Of a DNA stretch of 64,000 nucleotides, positions 63,851 to 64,000 are shown in pieces. Under the pieces are notes generated by a model. It made no database searches, had not been told where the DNA came from, and worked only from the letters and a program-made list of their open reading frames with translations. The position numbers and the translations under genes are program-made. Where the stretch lies: positions 15,872,001-15,936,000 of the forward strand of contig NC_071328.1 of assembly GCF_010183535.1 (NCBI RefSeq). Reading direction: 5' to 3'. This DNA is from Caenorhabditis remanei (Eukaryota > Nematoda > Chromadorea > Rhabditida > Rhabditidae). The first letter of the stretch is position 1, and each line of letters starts with the position of its first letter.

Positions 63851-64000
63851 TAATAAAAGTTATGAAGGGGGGTGGTCTTCCATCTTCCAACAAAAAAGTA
63901 ATTAAAAATTTGTGACGTCCTTAGAACATAAAATATAATTGTAGTCTGTTCATAATCATATCATCATCGTTTTGTCAGACGTCATCTAGCATCATGTCTC
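63851..64000. other. Window end, nothing recognised
   Basis: AT-rich flank with tgacgtcc / gacgtcat words. Confidence 0.3.

Overview
This is eukaryotic nuclear DNA from a Caenorhabditis nematode. Introns are short to medium, with GTAAGT/GTGAGT donors and TTTTCAG acceptors, and some starts follow spliced-leader-type acceptors. A profilin closely resembling C. elegans PFN-1 lies next to an FKBP12 resembling FKB-2, a linkage I recall from C. elegans chromosome I. The dense intronic repeats and unusual mobile elements suggest a non-elegans species, which I cannot name. Exon joins were worked out by hand from splice signals and reading phase. Most multi-exon models close exactly in frame.

Layout. 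About 590-10330 is a large imperfect inverted duplication. It carries two intact, divergently transcribed CHK1-like protein kinase genes (887-2435 minus, 8603-10066 plus). The spacer holds a third, partial kinase fragment and a broken ubiquitin-hydrolase-like piece. About 10640-11890 is another inverted repeat that places two TATA promoters face to face around a small ORF. 12481-13710 holds a broken small membrane-protein gene, a 100-base assembly gap and a signal-peptide exon. 14.4-16.6 kb carries repeats with tRNA-like sequences. 15023-17553 is a four-exon multi-pass membrane/coiled-coil protein.

19513-39289 is one very long gene of 16 exons and 1121 codons. It encodes a BTB, ankyrin-repeat and FYVE protein with rabankyrin-5 (ANKFY1) architecture, an early-endosome scaffold. 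Its introns are packed with repeat arrays, two long TTAA-flanked foldback elements, two 8-bp-TSD elements and a triplicated splice-acceptor/exon start.

40357-45225 holds profilin and FKBP12, both minus. 46321-48765 is a tandem pair of small one-pass membrane proteins with duplicated TATA promoters. Then come a 128-aa protein, a 100-aa Lys/Glu-rich protein (minus), a Lys-rich protein with a Cys cluster, a PH-domain protein, and an RCC1-repeat protein resembling RCCD1 (minus). The last 4 kb is mostly non-coding apart from one doubtful ORF near 63.5 kb.

There is no operon-like or shared-pathway logic linking most genes. The strongest unexplained signals are (i) elements with 8-bp target duplications whose interiors are iterated short motifs and which twice duplicated a splice-signal-like sequence, and (ii) the orientation-coherent intronic repeat arrays of the ANKFY1-like gene.
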